In this document: positions 6,718-16,500 of the stretch, one piece after another | How positions within the stretch are numbered: position 1 is the stretch's first letter | Layout of the letters: every line of letters starts with the position of its first letter | NCBI GenBank assembly: GCA_003599195.1 | Contig: QZIZ01000070.1 | Span: 1 to 35,922 of the forward strand | DNA from: Deltaproteobacteria bacterium | Lineage (GTDB): Bacteria > Desulfobacterota > Desulfobaccia > Desulfobaccales > 0-14-0-80-60-11 | Length of the DNA stretch: 35,922 bases | Reading direction: 5' to 3' | Position numbers and translations under genes: made by a program | The notes under the pieces: generated by a model | Databases searched by the model: none | What the model saw: the letters and a program-made list of their open reading frames with translations, nothing else | What the model was told of the DNA's origin: nothing

Positions 6718-8278
6718 TTCATTTTTCCGGGCTGCATGCCGGGGGCGTCTCCCCCACCGGCGTTACCGGGAACTGGAAGACCGGCCCCGGCGTTTGCGGG
6801 CCCGGTTCTTCTCCCTCCTGACCGTGATCCTGGGGGCGGCTTACATCCTGTGGGTTTCACTGGTGGTGTATCAAAACCCCGGCGTCCAGGATGGGCTTTT
6901 CCTGGGAGCGGAGGCTGCGGCCTTCCTGCTTTTGGTCATTCTGGCCTTTGACTTCTGGAATTTGCGCTACCACCGTCCGGAAGGTTTGGCGCCGATGGCG
7001 CATCCTGCAGTAGATATCTTCGTTCCTTGTTGTGGCGAACCCCTGGCGGTGATCAGCACCACCCTCAGGGCGGTGGTCGGGATTTCTTATAGCCCGGTCC
7101 AGGTCTATGTCCTGGATGACGGCAACTCCCCCCTGGTGGCGGACTTGGCCCGCTCCCTGGGGTTTAATTACCTCTCCCGCCCCCAAGCCGGTCTGACTTT
7201 GCAGGATAATAAAAGCGGCAACCTCAATTTCGGCCTGGCCCGCTCCCAAGGGGAACTGATCCTGGTCCTGGACGCGGACCAGGTTCCGGCGCCGGACATC
7301 CTCACCCGGTTAGCGGGTTTTTTCCGGCTGGACCGGGTGGCATATGTCCAGTCCAAGCAGGCCTTTTTCCTGCCGGAGGGGGATCCTTTTTATAACCGGG
7401 ACGAGGTATTTTACGACGCGGTGCAGCTGAGCAACGACCAAGCAAATGCCGTGATCTCCTGCGGTTCCGGGGTGCTGTACCGCCGCCGGGCCTTGGAGGA
7501 GATAGGCGGGTTCGCCACCTGGAACATCGTGGAGGATCTCACCACCTCCTACGAACTGGTGAGCCGGGGTTGGAAGGGCATCTATCTCCCCTATGCCCTG
7601 GCCCGGGGTCTGGCGCCTCAGAACCTGGCCGGGGTCTACCGCCAGCGTTACCAGTGGTGCCTGGACACCATGCGCCTTTTCTTCTGGGATAATCCCCTGT
7701 TCAAATCCGGCCTTAATTTCCGGCAGCGGCGCCATTTTTTGCTGATCATGTTGAGCTACCTGGTGAGCGGCATTTTCTTTCCCGTTTTTTGCCTGATTCC
7801 CTTGCTGATTTACTTACGGGGCGACTCCAGTCTTTTGGGCCGGGAAACCGCGTATTGGGCGATGCGGGGGGCCTATCTGGGGGCCAATATTTTGATGTTC
7901 CGGTATCTCTTTCCCCGGGGAAGCGCGTTGAAGCAGTTCAAAATGCTCTTCGGCCTTTTTCCGGTTTACGCCGCGGCGACCCTGGCGGCTTTATTTTATC
8001 CACCGGGGCGCAAACCCGCCTACCGGGTCAACAACCGCCGGCCCTTCGCCGCCTGCGGGTCCTGGCGGCCCTTGAGCCTGCACTTCGGGGTCATTGCGCT
8101 GCATCTGGCTTTGCCCTTCCTCTCCCTCTGGCTGGAATGGGTCATGCCCCGGCTCATCTTTTTCAACGCCGTCTTCTCGGCTGTCATTATCTGGGTGCTA
8201 GCCGATTTGGTGCTGACGGTCAATTCGAGGCCCCGATGGAGTCCGGCCCTGGACCCGAGGCGGTTTTATGGCGCTTAG
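6701..8278 (+). CDS. BcsA-like processive glycosyltransferase family 2, no PilZ domain
   Basis: The protein has 525 residues. Two N-terminal membrane segments (about 38-57 and 66-88) precede a cytoplasmic GT2 domain (100-330), followed by about five more membrane segments (345-372, 387-406, 413-433, 458-480, 487-509). GT2 motifs are LDDG (138-141), the DAD metal site (191-193), VED (277-279) and QRYQW (315-319). The last differs from the usual Q(Q/R)xRW by Gln for Arg. The C-terminal PilZ c-di-GMP domain of cellulose synthase is absent. It should polymerise a nucleotide-sugar and extrude the glycan through the inner membrane; the polymer is unknown. The ATG lies in a hairpin loop. An in-frame TGA at 6686 excludes an earlier start, and later GTG/TTG codons would delete the first membrane segment. 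It overlaps the next gene by 11 bases. Confidence 0.85.
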   Translation: MSRNPFSFFRAACRGRLPHRRYRELEDRPRRLRARFFSLLTVILGAAYILWVSLVVYQNPGVQDGLFLGAEAAAFLLLVILAFDFWNLRYHRPEGLAPMAHPAVDIFVPCCGEPLAVISTTLRAVVGISYSPVQVYVLDDGNSPLVADLARSLGFNYLSRPQAGLTLQDNKSGNLNFGLARSQGELILVLDADQVPAPDILTRLAGFFRLDRVAYVQSKQAFFLPEGDPFYNRDEVFYDAVQLSNDQANAVISCGSGVLYRRRALEEIGGFATWNIVEDLTTSYELVSRGWKGIYLPYALARGLAPQNLAGVYRQRYQWCLDTMRLFFWDNPLFKSGLNFRQRRHFLLIMLSYLVSGIFFPVFCLIPLLIYLRGDSSLLGRETAYWAMRGAYLGANILMFRYLFPRGSALKQFKMLFGLFPVYAAATLAALFYPPGRKPAYRVNNRRPFAACGSWRPLSLHFGVIALHLALPFLSLWLEWVMPRLIFFNAVFSAVIIWVLADLVLTVNSRPRWSPALDPRRFYGA

Positions 8279-11200
8279 CAAACGCTGGCTGGCCCTGTTC
8301 CTACCCGTGATTTTCCTGGGCCTGCTCTTCTGGTCCGCTTGGCGCCGGGACCCGGATTTCTGGCGGTCCGCGGCCGGCCTGCATCAGGCGGCCAAGGAAT
8401 TGGCCGCCAGGGGAGAAATCCTCCAGGCCCTGGAGCCGGCCCGGAAGGCCTGGACCAGGGAACCGGACAACTCCCCATACGGCGTTTTTCTGGGTTGGCT
8501 CTATTTGGAGTGCCGCCAGCCCCAGGCGGCCCTGGAGGTCTTCCGCCGGGTTTGGGACCGTGACGGCCGGGCCACCGGGGCGCTTAGGGGCCAGGCCCAG
8601 GCCCTGGAGCTGCTGGGAGACCGGGCCGCGGCCTTGGGCCTCCTGGGCGAATATCTCCGGGAACAGCCCCAGGATCGGGAAATCCTCCAGTTTGCCGCCG
8701 AATTCGCGGCCCGGGACCCCGGAGATCGGGCCGCGGCCATCGACTACTACCGGCGCCTCTACCGTGAGAGCCGGGACCACCTGGCGCGGCGCCAGTTGCT
8801 GGACCTGCTGGTGGCCGCGGAAAGATTCCAGGAGGCCATCCCCCTCCAGGAAGAGGAGGCCGGTGGGTTTCCGGAGAACCGGGAAGCCCTCCACCGCCTG
8901 GCGCTGCTCCACTACTGGCAGCGGGATTACCAGGCCGCGGCCCTTCTCTACCAGCGCCTCCTGGAGCGGGCCGCCCAGGATGCGGCCCTGCGCCGGGAGG
9001 CGGCCCAGGCCGCGGACGCGGCCGGGAATGTGGACCAGGCCCTGGGCCATTACCTCTGGCTTTTCGGCCGCTACCAGGGCAAGCCGGAATACGCCCTGGC
9101 CCTGGCCCGCCTCTGGTCCCGGAAGGGCAACCACGCGGAAGCCGCGGCCGTGCTGGGTCCCCTGGTCAAGGAAAAACCGGACCCGGAGACCCTGCGCTGG
9201 TATGCCTTGGAATTGCTGCTGACGGGGGATTTCGGTAAATCGCTGCAGGCCTATGAAGCCGCCTGGCAGGCCGGAGACACCCACCAGGAGACCATCGTCA
9301 ACCTGGCCCGGCTTTATGCCCGGAAGCGCCATTTTGCCAAGGCCGCGGCCTTCTGGGATGAAGCCGCGCGGCGGCAGCTGCTCCAGGGGGACCTGGCCTG
9401 GGAAGCGGCCCTGACCTATTCCTATGCCCGGCGCTACGGCCAGGCCTTGGAAACCCTGGCCCCGCTGCACCGCCGGGACCCCAGGAACGCCAAAATCCTC
9501 CTTTTCCTGGGCCAGCTTAACCTCTATCAGGAGAATTGGGGCCGGGCGGCCCATTATTTTTCGGCCTATCTTAAAGAAAAGCCCGGTGATGAGGCCGTGC
9601 GGCTGCAATTGGCCGAGGTTCTGTCGTTTAGGCCCGAGACCCAGGAGGATGCCTTGTCTCAATACCAGGCGATCCTGAAACGCGGGGACAACCTGGGCTT
9701 ACGTCTCAAGCGTGTCGCTCTTTTGCTGCAAAACCGCCGCTGGCAGGACGCGGCCCGGGAACTCAAGGACTGCCCCCGGGCGGAGGATCCCCGGCTCCTC
9801 CGGGAACAGGCCCGGCTCTGCCTCTGGATGGGGGACCTGGAGACCGCACTGGGACATTATCAGGCCTTTCTTAAGCAAGAGCCCCGCCACCGGGAGGCCT
9901 CCCTGGAGATGGCCCGGGTCCTGATCTACCTGGGCCGGGCCCCGGAGGCCCTGGAGGCGCTGCGGGGCTTAAGGGTGGGCCAGGTGGGGGTGCGCCTGGA
10001 TCAGCCGGGGGACCGGAGTCTGCTGACCGCATATATTGAGGCAACCCTGGCGAATCGGGACTATCCAGACGCCCAACGCTGGGCTTTGCGCCTGTTCTGC
10101 TCTCAATTTCCCGGAAAACCCCGTTTGGCCCGGGACTGGACCGAGGCCCGCAAATGGCTTAAAGAAGGGCCGCCCGCCGCCGCCCTGGACCTGGAAGACC
10201 GGGTCTGGGTGGCCCGGGTTTTGTGCCGGCAGGCGGATGGGGAGAAAAACGGGGAGAGCATCCGCACCGCCTGCGATCTGATGATCCTCAACCTGCGGAA
10301 AAACCGCTACCATCACGCTTCGCTTCTGATCCTCAGTCATCTTCTCCCCCGTCTGCCCCGCTACGAGGACCTGGCGGGCATGGTGCGCCGCATCCCCGGC
10401 ATCCGGGCCGACGGCCCGGAATACATCGCGGCCCTGGCCTTTTTCGACGGCAACCTGGGCCGCCAGGGGGGCAAACTCGATTATCTCCTCCACGTCTTAA
10501 AGGAATACCGCCGCCACCGCTGGCCGGACAGCCCCGGGGAACTTCTGGCCCTGGGGGAACTGGCCCGGGAATTGGGCGACCCTTTGACGGCGGGACATTA
10601 TTATGACCGGGCCCTGGCCCTCCGGCCCGGAGATCGGCGCCTCGCGGCGCTGAAACTTAACAACCAGCTGGCCCGGAAGGACCTGGGCGAGGCCCTGAAG
10701 ACCCTGGAAAAACAAGGAAACGATCCGACCGCGGCCTTGAGAATAGCCCGCCTCTATTTGCAGCGGGGGCAATACGAAGGAGTCAAGGCGGCGGTGCAAA
10801 TAATCCCGGAAAACCATAGGGAGTACTCCCAGGCCCTGTTGCTGGCGGCCCGGGCCTGCCGGCTGGAGCGGAGTTATGGGGAGGCCCTGAAAAACCTGGA
10901 GAAGCTTAACGGCCTCCTGCCCCGGGAAGAGCTGTTCATGGAGAAGGCCCTGGTCCTGGAGGGCATGGGAGACAAGACCGCGGCCGCTCTCTACGAGGAA
11001 ATCATCCGCACCAGGCCCGGCTCCCAGGAGGCCAGGGTGGCCCAGGCCCGCCGGGACCGCAGCCGGGGGGATTGGGCCCGGGCTTACAAAGCTTATGCCC
11101 AGGCCTTAAACCATGCGCCCCAGGACATCGAGCTCCTTAACGAACTGGAATATATCCGCCAGCAGATGCGGCCCCAGGTGGCCTCCCGGAGTTTCCCCTT

Positions 11201-12341
11201 CGCCCGGGGCCAGCGGCGGCCGGAGGAAGGGGCCCGGCCCTGGCAATTCTCCCGCTACGACCGGGAATACCTGGGCCGCTCCCTGACGTCTTTGATGCAA
11301 TTGCCCGTGGAGGGCAAAATCCTGATCCTGCCGGAGGCCATGGGCTTCACGGACAGCAACAAGCTCTACGGCGGCATCTTCCGCCTCCAGGGCGGCTTCT
11401 GGATCACCAAGGTCCTGCCCGTGCAACTGGCGGTGGAATACCGGGAATACAATCAAAACACCACCAACCCCGGAGCCCGCCTCTCTCCCCAAGTAACCGA
11501 GTTGTCGGATCAGGTGGCCTCCCGCCTGCGCCGGGGGGAGGTGGCCTTGGGCCTGGGGCCGCTCACCGTGGGAGACCGGCTGCGCCTCAGCGGCGAGATC
11601 ATCGGCCGGCGCTACTGGAGGCGGGAGGACCATGACCGGCATTTGGAGGTCATCAACCCGAACTTCCCTGAAGCCGTCAACCTGAGTTCCACCCACAAGG
11701 AACACCGCAACCGCCTCTTCGGCTCCCTGACCGCGGCCGCGCCCATAGGGGAGCGCAGCGAAGCCGCCTTGACCTACAGCCGGTCCGATATCTTCGACCA
11801 GGACCCCCATATCTATTCCCGGCTTTACCAGGGCATCTTGAATCTGGAAAAGGCCCGGATCACCGGGTTGCACCAGGTGGAGCTGGCCCATAAACATCAG
11901 TTCCGGCCGGGACTGGATTGGCAGGGCCACCTGGGCGGGGCCTTCTTTTCCGATCAGAACCGCCGTCTCACCGCCTACCAGGGACTTTACTGGAAGGCCC
12001 TGAACCAGCCGCGCATGCAGTTGGAATTCAACCCCCACGTCTATCTGGCGGCCTACCGGACCCGGCATGAGGCCTACTTCAGCCCCGGCCATTACCTGGC
12101 CATGGGCCTGGGACTGAACTTCCACCGCCAGTTCTTCCGCCTGCCCACCCTGATCCTCCAGGGCACGGCCCAAGGCGTGGCCCAACACGGCGATTGGGGC
12201 CCCGCCCTCCACGGCCTGGCCGCCCTGGAATGGGAACCGGCCCATAACTTCTTCTTTAATCCCTATATCTTCTATTTCCGGGAATGGGTGGACAACTACC
12301 GGCTGCTGTCGGCGGGGGTGTCTTTTCGGTATGCTTTTTAG
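8268..12341 (+). CDS. TPR-rich outer-membrane exopolysaccharide export protein (BcsC/PelB-like)
   Basis: The protein has 1357 residues. It starts with a short basic stretch and a hydrophobic helix (about 7-24; signal or inner-membrane anchor). About 900 residues of alanine/leucine-rich helical TPR-like repeats follow (about 33-960), with many units of the A..LG..L.A...Y pattern. From about 975 the sequence changes to alternating polar/aromatic beta-strands and ends in FRYAF, a typical outer-membrane barrel C-terminus with terminal Phe. This is the architecture of BcsC, PgaA and PelB, which guide a glycan across the periplasm and outer membrane. Overlaps of 11 bases with both flanking genes imply translational coupling and a joint machine. 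The sequence is too divergent to name a polymer class. An uncleaved N-terminal anchor, as in PelB, is possible. Confidence 0.8.
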   Translation: MALSKRWLALFLPVIFLGLLFWSAWRRDPDFWRSAAGLHQAAKELAARGEILQALEPARKAWTREPDNSPYGVFLGWLYLECRQPQAALEVFRRVWDRDGRATGALRGQAQALELLGDRAAALGLLGEYLREQPQDREILQFAAEFAARDPGDRAAAIDYYRRLYRESRDHLARRQLLDLLVAAERFQEAIPLQEEEAGGFPENREALHRLALLHYWQRDYQAAALLYQRLLERAAQDAALRREAAQAADAAGNVDQALGHYLWLFGRYQGKPEYALALARLWSRKGNHAEAAAVLGPLVKEKPDPETLRWYALELLLTGDFGKSLQAYEAAWQAGDTHQETIVNLARLYARKRHFAKAAAFWDEAARRQLLQGDLAWEAALTYSYARRYGQALETLAPLHRRDPRNAKILLFLGQLNLYQENWGRAAHYFSAYLKEKPGDEAVRLQLAEVLSFRPETQEDALSQYQAILKRGDNLGLRLKRVALLLQNRRWQDAARELKDCPRAEDPRLLREQARLCLWMGDLETALGHYQAFLKQEPRHREASLEMARVLIYLGRAPEALEALRGLRVGQVGVRLDQPGDRSLLTAYIEATLANRDYPDAQRWALRLFCSQFPGKPRLARDWTEARKWLKEGPPAAALDLEDRVWVARVLCRQADGEKNGESIRTACDLMILNLRKNRYHHASLLILSHLLPRLPRYEDLAGMVRRIPGIRADGPEYIAALAFFDGNLGRQGGKLDYLLHVLKEYRRHRWPDSPGELLALGELARELGDPLTAGHYYDRALALRPGDRRLAALKLNNQLARKDLGEALKTLEKQGNDPTAALRIARLYLQRGQYEGVKAAVQIIPENHREYSQALLLAARACRLERSYGEALKNLEKLNGLLPREELFMEKALVLEGMGDKTAAALYEEIIRTRPGSQEARVAQARRDRSRGDWARAYKAYAQALNHAPQDIELLNELEYIRQQMRPQVASRSFPFARGQRRPEEGARPWQFSRYDREYLGRSLTSLMQLPVEGKILILPEAMGFTDSNKLYGGIFRLQGGFWITKVLPVQLAVEYREYNQNTTNPGARLSPQVTELSDQVASRLRRGEVALGLGPLTVGDRLRLSGEIIGRRYWRREDHDRHLEVINPNFPEAVNLSSTHKEHRNRLFGSLTAAAPIGERSEAALTYSRSDIFDQDPHIYSRLYQGILNLEKARITGLHQVELAHKHQFRPGLDWQGHLGGAFFSDQNRRLTAYQGLYWKALNQPRMQLEFNPHVYLAAYRTRHEAYFSPGHYLAMGLGLNFHRQFFRLPTLILQGTAQGVAQHGDWGPALHGLAALEWEPAHNFFFNPYIFYFREWVDNYRLLSAGVSFRYAF

Positions 12342-13524
12342 GAAACTGCTCCTGCTCCTCCTCATCCTCCTGTTCATCTCCGGCTGCGCCGAGGTGACCC
12401 GGCCCCAGCCCACCGCGGCCGAGCAGGAGGACTTGCAGCTCGCCGCGGCCCGGCGCCTTCCGGGCCAGAGTTGGGCCCTGGAGCGCACCTCCCGGGTATT
12501 TCTTAAGCTCCTGGCCACGGTCCCCCAGGTCCACGGCCGCACTTATCCCTTCCTGGGCTTCAACTGGTGGGTCACCGCCCGGGGCCAAATCGTCATCGAC
12601 CAGGTCTGGCGCCCCTCCCCCGCCCACGACGCCGGCTTGAAACCCGGAGACCTGATCCTGGCCGCGCACAACTGGCCCCTTTACCCCTGGATGGCAGAAG
12701 GAGACCGGCATCTGGAGACCGTCCGGTCGGTGTTCGGGGGCAGCATCCCCGGAGAACTGCTGGTGTCTCTCATGCTGGCGGTCAAATACGTGCGCATGGA
12801 ACTTAGGGAGCAGTACCTCAGCGGCCCGGTAGAGCTTCTGGTGCAGCGGGAGGAGGACAAGCGCCGCGTCACCCTCTATCCCCAGCATCTTCCTGCCGAA
12901 TACGCCGTCCTGGTGGCCAACCACCCGCGCGTCGCCAACGAAATCAACGCCTGGGCCGCGCCTGGACGGATCATCCTCTCCCGGCGCTACGTCAGTTTCT
13001 GCCGCACCGATGATGAGCTGGCCCTGGTTATCGGCCATGAACTGGCCCACCAGGTCCTGGGGCACCGCCTCCGCCGGGCCGGCCAGAGCCAGTTGGCCTG
13101 GCTGGCCGGAGACACGGTGGTGGCCTTTACCACCTATACCCTGAATTATCTGCTCCGGTTGTGGTATCTCCCCGTTTTCGACCGGGATCTGCTCCGGGAG
13201 CTGCCCCGGGCCACGATGAGCGCCTTTTCCCGGGCCGATGAGAGGGAGGCCGACGTTTACGGGATGTGGTACGCTTTTCAGGCGGGCTATGATATTGAGG
13301 GGTCCCTGGCGGTCATGGAACGGCTGGCGGTGGTGGCGGAAAAGGACCCCTTTTACCGGGGCGGCTTCCTGGACTCCCACCCCGCGTCGCTGGAAAGGAT
13401 GGCCCGGATGAAAAGGGTCACCCGGTACTTTCAGGCCGGACAGGCCGCGCAGGTCTTTTTGCAATCACCTGATCTCAATCGCCGGCCGGCGCCGGACATG
13501 CGAAAACATGCAAGCGGGGAATGA
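12331..13524 (+). CDS. M48 family zinc metalloprotease lipoprotein with PDZ domain
   Basis: The protein has 397 residues. A lipoprotein signal peptide ends in the lipobox FISGC (Cys19); the next residues EV (not Asp) predict outer-membrane sorting. A PDZ-like segment lies at about 72-120 (VIDQVW..SPAHDAGLKPGDLIL). The M48 domain has the zinc motif HELAH (236-240) and the downstream EREAD glutamate motif (304-308). It should cleave periplasmic or outer-membrane proteins; BepA/YcaL-type M48 enzymes act on misassembled barrels. The ATG lies inside the end of the TPR-barrel gene (11-base overlap), so it belongs to the polysaccharide operon. That suggests assembly or quality control of that barrel, although processing of the transporter or of surface proteins is also possible. 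No TPR tail of the BepA kind is present. Confidence 0.85.
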   Translation: MLFRKLLLLLLILLFISGCAEVTRPQPTAAEQEDLQLAAARRLPGQSWALERTSRVFLKLLATVPQVHGRTYPFLGFNWWVTARGQIVIDQVWRPSPAHDAGLKPGDLILAAHNWPLYPWMAEGDRHLETVRSVFGGSIPGELLVSLMLAVKYVRMELREQYLSGPVELLVQREEDKRRVTLYPQHLPAEYAVLVANHPRVANEINAWAAPGRIILSRRYVSFCRTDDELALVIGHELAHQVLGHRLRRAGQSQLAWLAGDTVVAFTTYTLNYLLRLWYLPVFDRDLLRELPRATMSAFSRADEREADVYGMWYAFQAGYDIEGSLAVMERLAVVAEKDPFYRGGFLDSHPASLERMARMKRVTRYFQAGQAAQVFLQSPDLNRRPAPDMRKHASGE

Positions 13525-13580
13525 AGCCAGGATTCGCCGCGAGGCGATACCCGGAAAGTTGATAAGCTTGCCGCTGATTT

Positions 13581-16500
13581 CTATCTCAGCCGGATATCGT
13601 CGCCCCGGCCGCTGCCGCGGATCAGGAATCTGTTGACTCCCAGAATAGTAGTTCCGGGCTGGGCTTCTGATAAATCCGCCTGTAGGTCGCGCATAAAAGT
13701 GCGCCAGACGCCGCTTTTGGCCGCGGCTCCCAGGCCGTGATGCACATAAGTTCCGGTTCCGAGTTTATTAATATTGACGGGTTGGTAAAGCAAATAGCGG
13801 CGGCCCGCGGTGGTGGCTACATCCACATAGACGCTGAATTTCTGGGAATACTTCATACTCCATTCAATCCTGCGGTTGCCGTTGGCCCAGGCGGCCTGGT
13901 CCCGGTTTTTCAACAGGTAACCGTTGTTGGCGCCGTCACCGCTGAATTCAATCACCCGGCTCTGCCTGTCTTCATCAAAGACATTAGCGATGGCGGCTCC
14001 CGGCGGACTATCGTCGTAGACGCTCCATCTGCCGGCGGCAAGGTCTTCGGCGTCTTCGAGCACGCTCGGCAGATTGCGGCGCAGCGCCACATCATCCAAC
14101 TTGCAGTTTCCCCGAAAGATCAGCTTGTTTACTGCCAGAAGATGATTATCAGGTTGCCCCCCCTTTAAATCCGCGGAGAGATCCCGGAAGAAGGTATGCC
14201 ACTGGCCGTTAATCGAATTTTTCCCCACACCGTGATGGACATAAACTCCGGCGCCGAGATTATCCGTGTCCGTGGGCGTATATTGCAGATAACGCGGGCC
14301 TGCGGTGGTCTCTATCTGGGCATAAACAGCAAAATCTTTTAAAGATTTCAAACGCCAGGTAAGCACGAAGTGGTTTTGGTTGTTCCAGGGCTCACCGTTC
14401 TTATCCACCAGTTGATAACCGTTTGCCGTACCGTTGCCGGCCAATTGGATTACCCTGCCGCCGCCGTCGGCCACGTTCTTTATTTTCGGCGTTACGGGAG
14501 AGGATGGTTCCTTATCAACAATGCTCCACCCTGCGGTCTGGCCGCTTTCGCCGTCTTCGTAGATGATCCCCAGCAACTCCGGGGAGGTCTTATAGGCCGG
14601 TCCGGGACGGGAACAGGAAACGGTCCTGGTTTCGGTATTGGCGTAACCGCTGCTTTCCAAAAACCATATCTGCCCGGGATGCTCCTGAGGATCTGCGTCA
14701 TTGCAGTCTTCGCCGTTGGCGGCGTAACCTTCGGGGGCATACGAGGCGCATTTCTTCACGGTATTGTTAGGGTCCCCATATCCGTCCCCGTCGGCGTCCG
14801 CAAAAAAGGTCGCCGCGGCGTAAGGCGGGCAGAATTCGGCCCAGGCGAGTTTTTGCGGTAAAAATTCCGCTTCGGTTAAGTCGCTGATTTTGCGGGCCGT
14901 GCCGTTTGGCGCCAGGATCATGGTCCGCTGGGACAACCCCAAAAAGTTCCAGCCGATAAAGTAAGGCAGGTCCTCCAAAGCCGCGGGCGCCTGCACGGTG
15001 ATCTGCATTTCTTTTTCTTCATTGGGCTGCAGCGCCACCTCTTGGGGGGAAGGAGAAACGTTCCAGCCCGGAGGGGCGGCCACCTCCAGCGCTCCCTGGA
15101 GCGTTTGCTGGGAATCGCCGTTGATCAGCTTTAAGGAGAGATTAAACGTCTCCCCCGGGTTGATTGTTTTTACCTTCAGTTCCGGCGCCAAAAAGGGATA
15201 GGTTCGGTCGGCCAGAATAAGACAGGCATAACTATTAATATTCGGGATATTTATTTGGTGCACGTCCTGGCCGGGGGCCAAAGGAATCCGGGAAATCCGG
15301 TCATCGACCAGAAGATAAGCCCAGGAGTAATGACGGGAAGGGCGGAAATTAACGGCGACATTTGCCGCAGGTTCATCTTTGCTGCTTGCAAGCAGCATGA
15401 TCAGTTCGTTTTCCGAAAACTGATTGCTTTTAAAGTAGTGTTCCACCAGAAAGGAGTTCGGCAAATTCCCGATTTTGATCCTGGGGTCATATTGCTCCCC
15501 GGCTTTCGCGGCCAGGCGCGGCTGCACCGAGTACATCGTGTCCGCCAGGAGAATGATTTTTCCCGGGGCCTTATCCAGTACCGTATCCTGCGTTATCCCT
15601 TTTATCCAGGCTGCCTCATCCATGCCTATCATACTTAAGAACAACGGATTAAATCGATTGGCATTGCTGTAATCCCAACCTTTCGGTTTTGAGACCTTCC
15701 TCCAGGGGTCTTTATCGGGATTCAGGAAAATCACGGTTATGCCCCGGGAAAGGGCCTCTTGCAGCAAACTTATCTGCGCGTCGCTCAGCCCCCTGGTAAC
15801 CGGCGCCAGGATCACCTTCAAGTTATCCGGCATCTGCTTGGCGCTGTTGAAGAAAGAGACGGTCATCCGGGATTCGGCCAGGGGGCGCATAACATTTTCC
15901 ACCAGGGCGGTGCTGTTGAAACTCGGATACCACGGAATCAGGATTCCCACTTCCGATTGATCCCGGGCATGGGAATAATACGGTTCAAACCTCTGCACCG
16001 ACAGGATGCCCTCGTACCATTTCAGCCGGCGCCACTGGGCGTCCAGTCCGTCCCGCCAACCCACCCCCCAGGCATCCTGGATCATACCCCACCAACTGCA
16101 GCCGAAAGGCGTGGCCGTCAATAAGACCCCTTGGCTGATCTCATAAGCCCGGTCTGGGGGCACACAAAGGCCCCCGTAGGCATCCATAAAATGGGTATGG
16201 GCAATAATCTTGGGACAATTTGCCAGACCGAGGAGGTAACGCGTCAAGCCATGGGTGTTTTTAAACGGCCCCCCCAAATACTTATTGCCGATGGGAAATT
16301 GAACATTTTCAAAGTCGACCTCGGGAAACAGGCTGTGCTCCCGGATTCGCTCCTGGATATAAGGGCTCTTGGGGTTGGAAGGATAATCCATGATCCATAA
16401 TTTCGGATCCATGGCTTTAATGGTCTGGGCCATATCCAAAACCGCCTGGACCGGAATATTGATATCGGTTTCCAAGGGCAGGATATAACCCTTGAGGCTC

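Noticed and set aside
8301-9662. long minus-strand ORF opposite the TPR-barrel gene
   Set aside because: It is the reverse-frame shadow of a GC-rich coding region, with no start signal, no recognisable domain and a Pro/Gly/Gln-rich product.
11106-12542. long minus-strand ORF opposite the barrel end
   Set aside because: It runs across the boundary of two well-supported plus-strand genes and has no domain or ribosome site; frame openness is due to GC-rich codon use.
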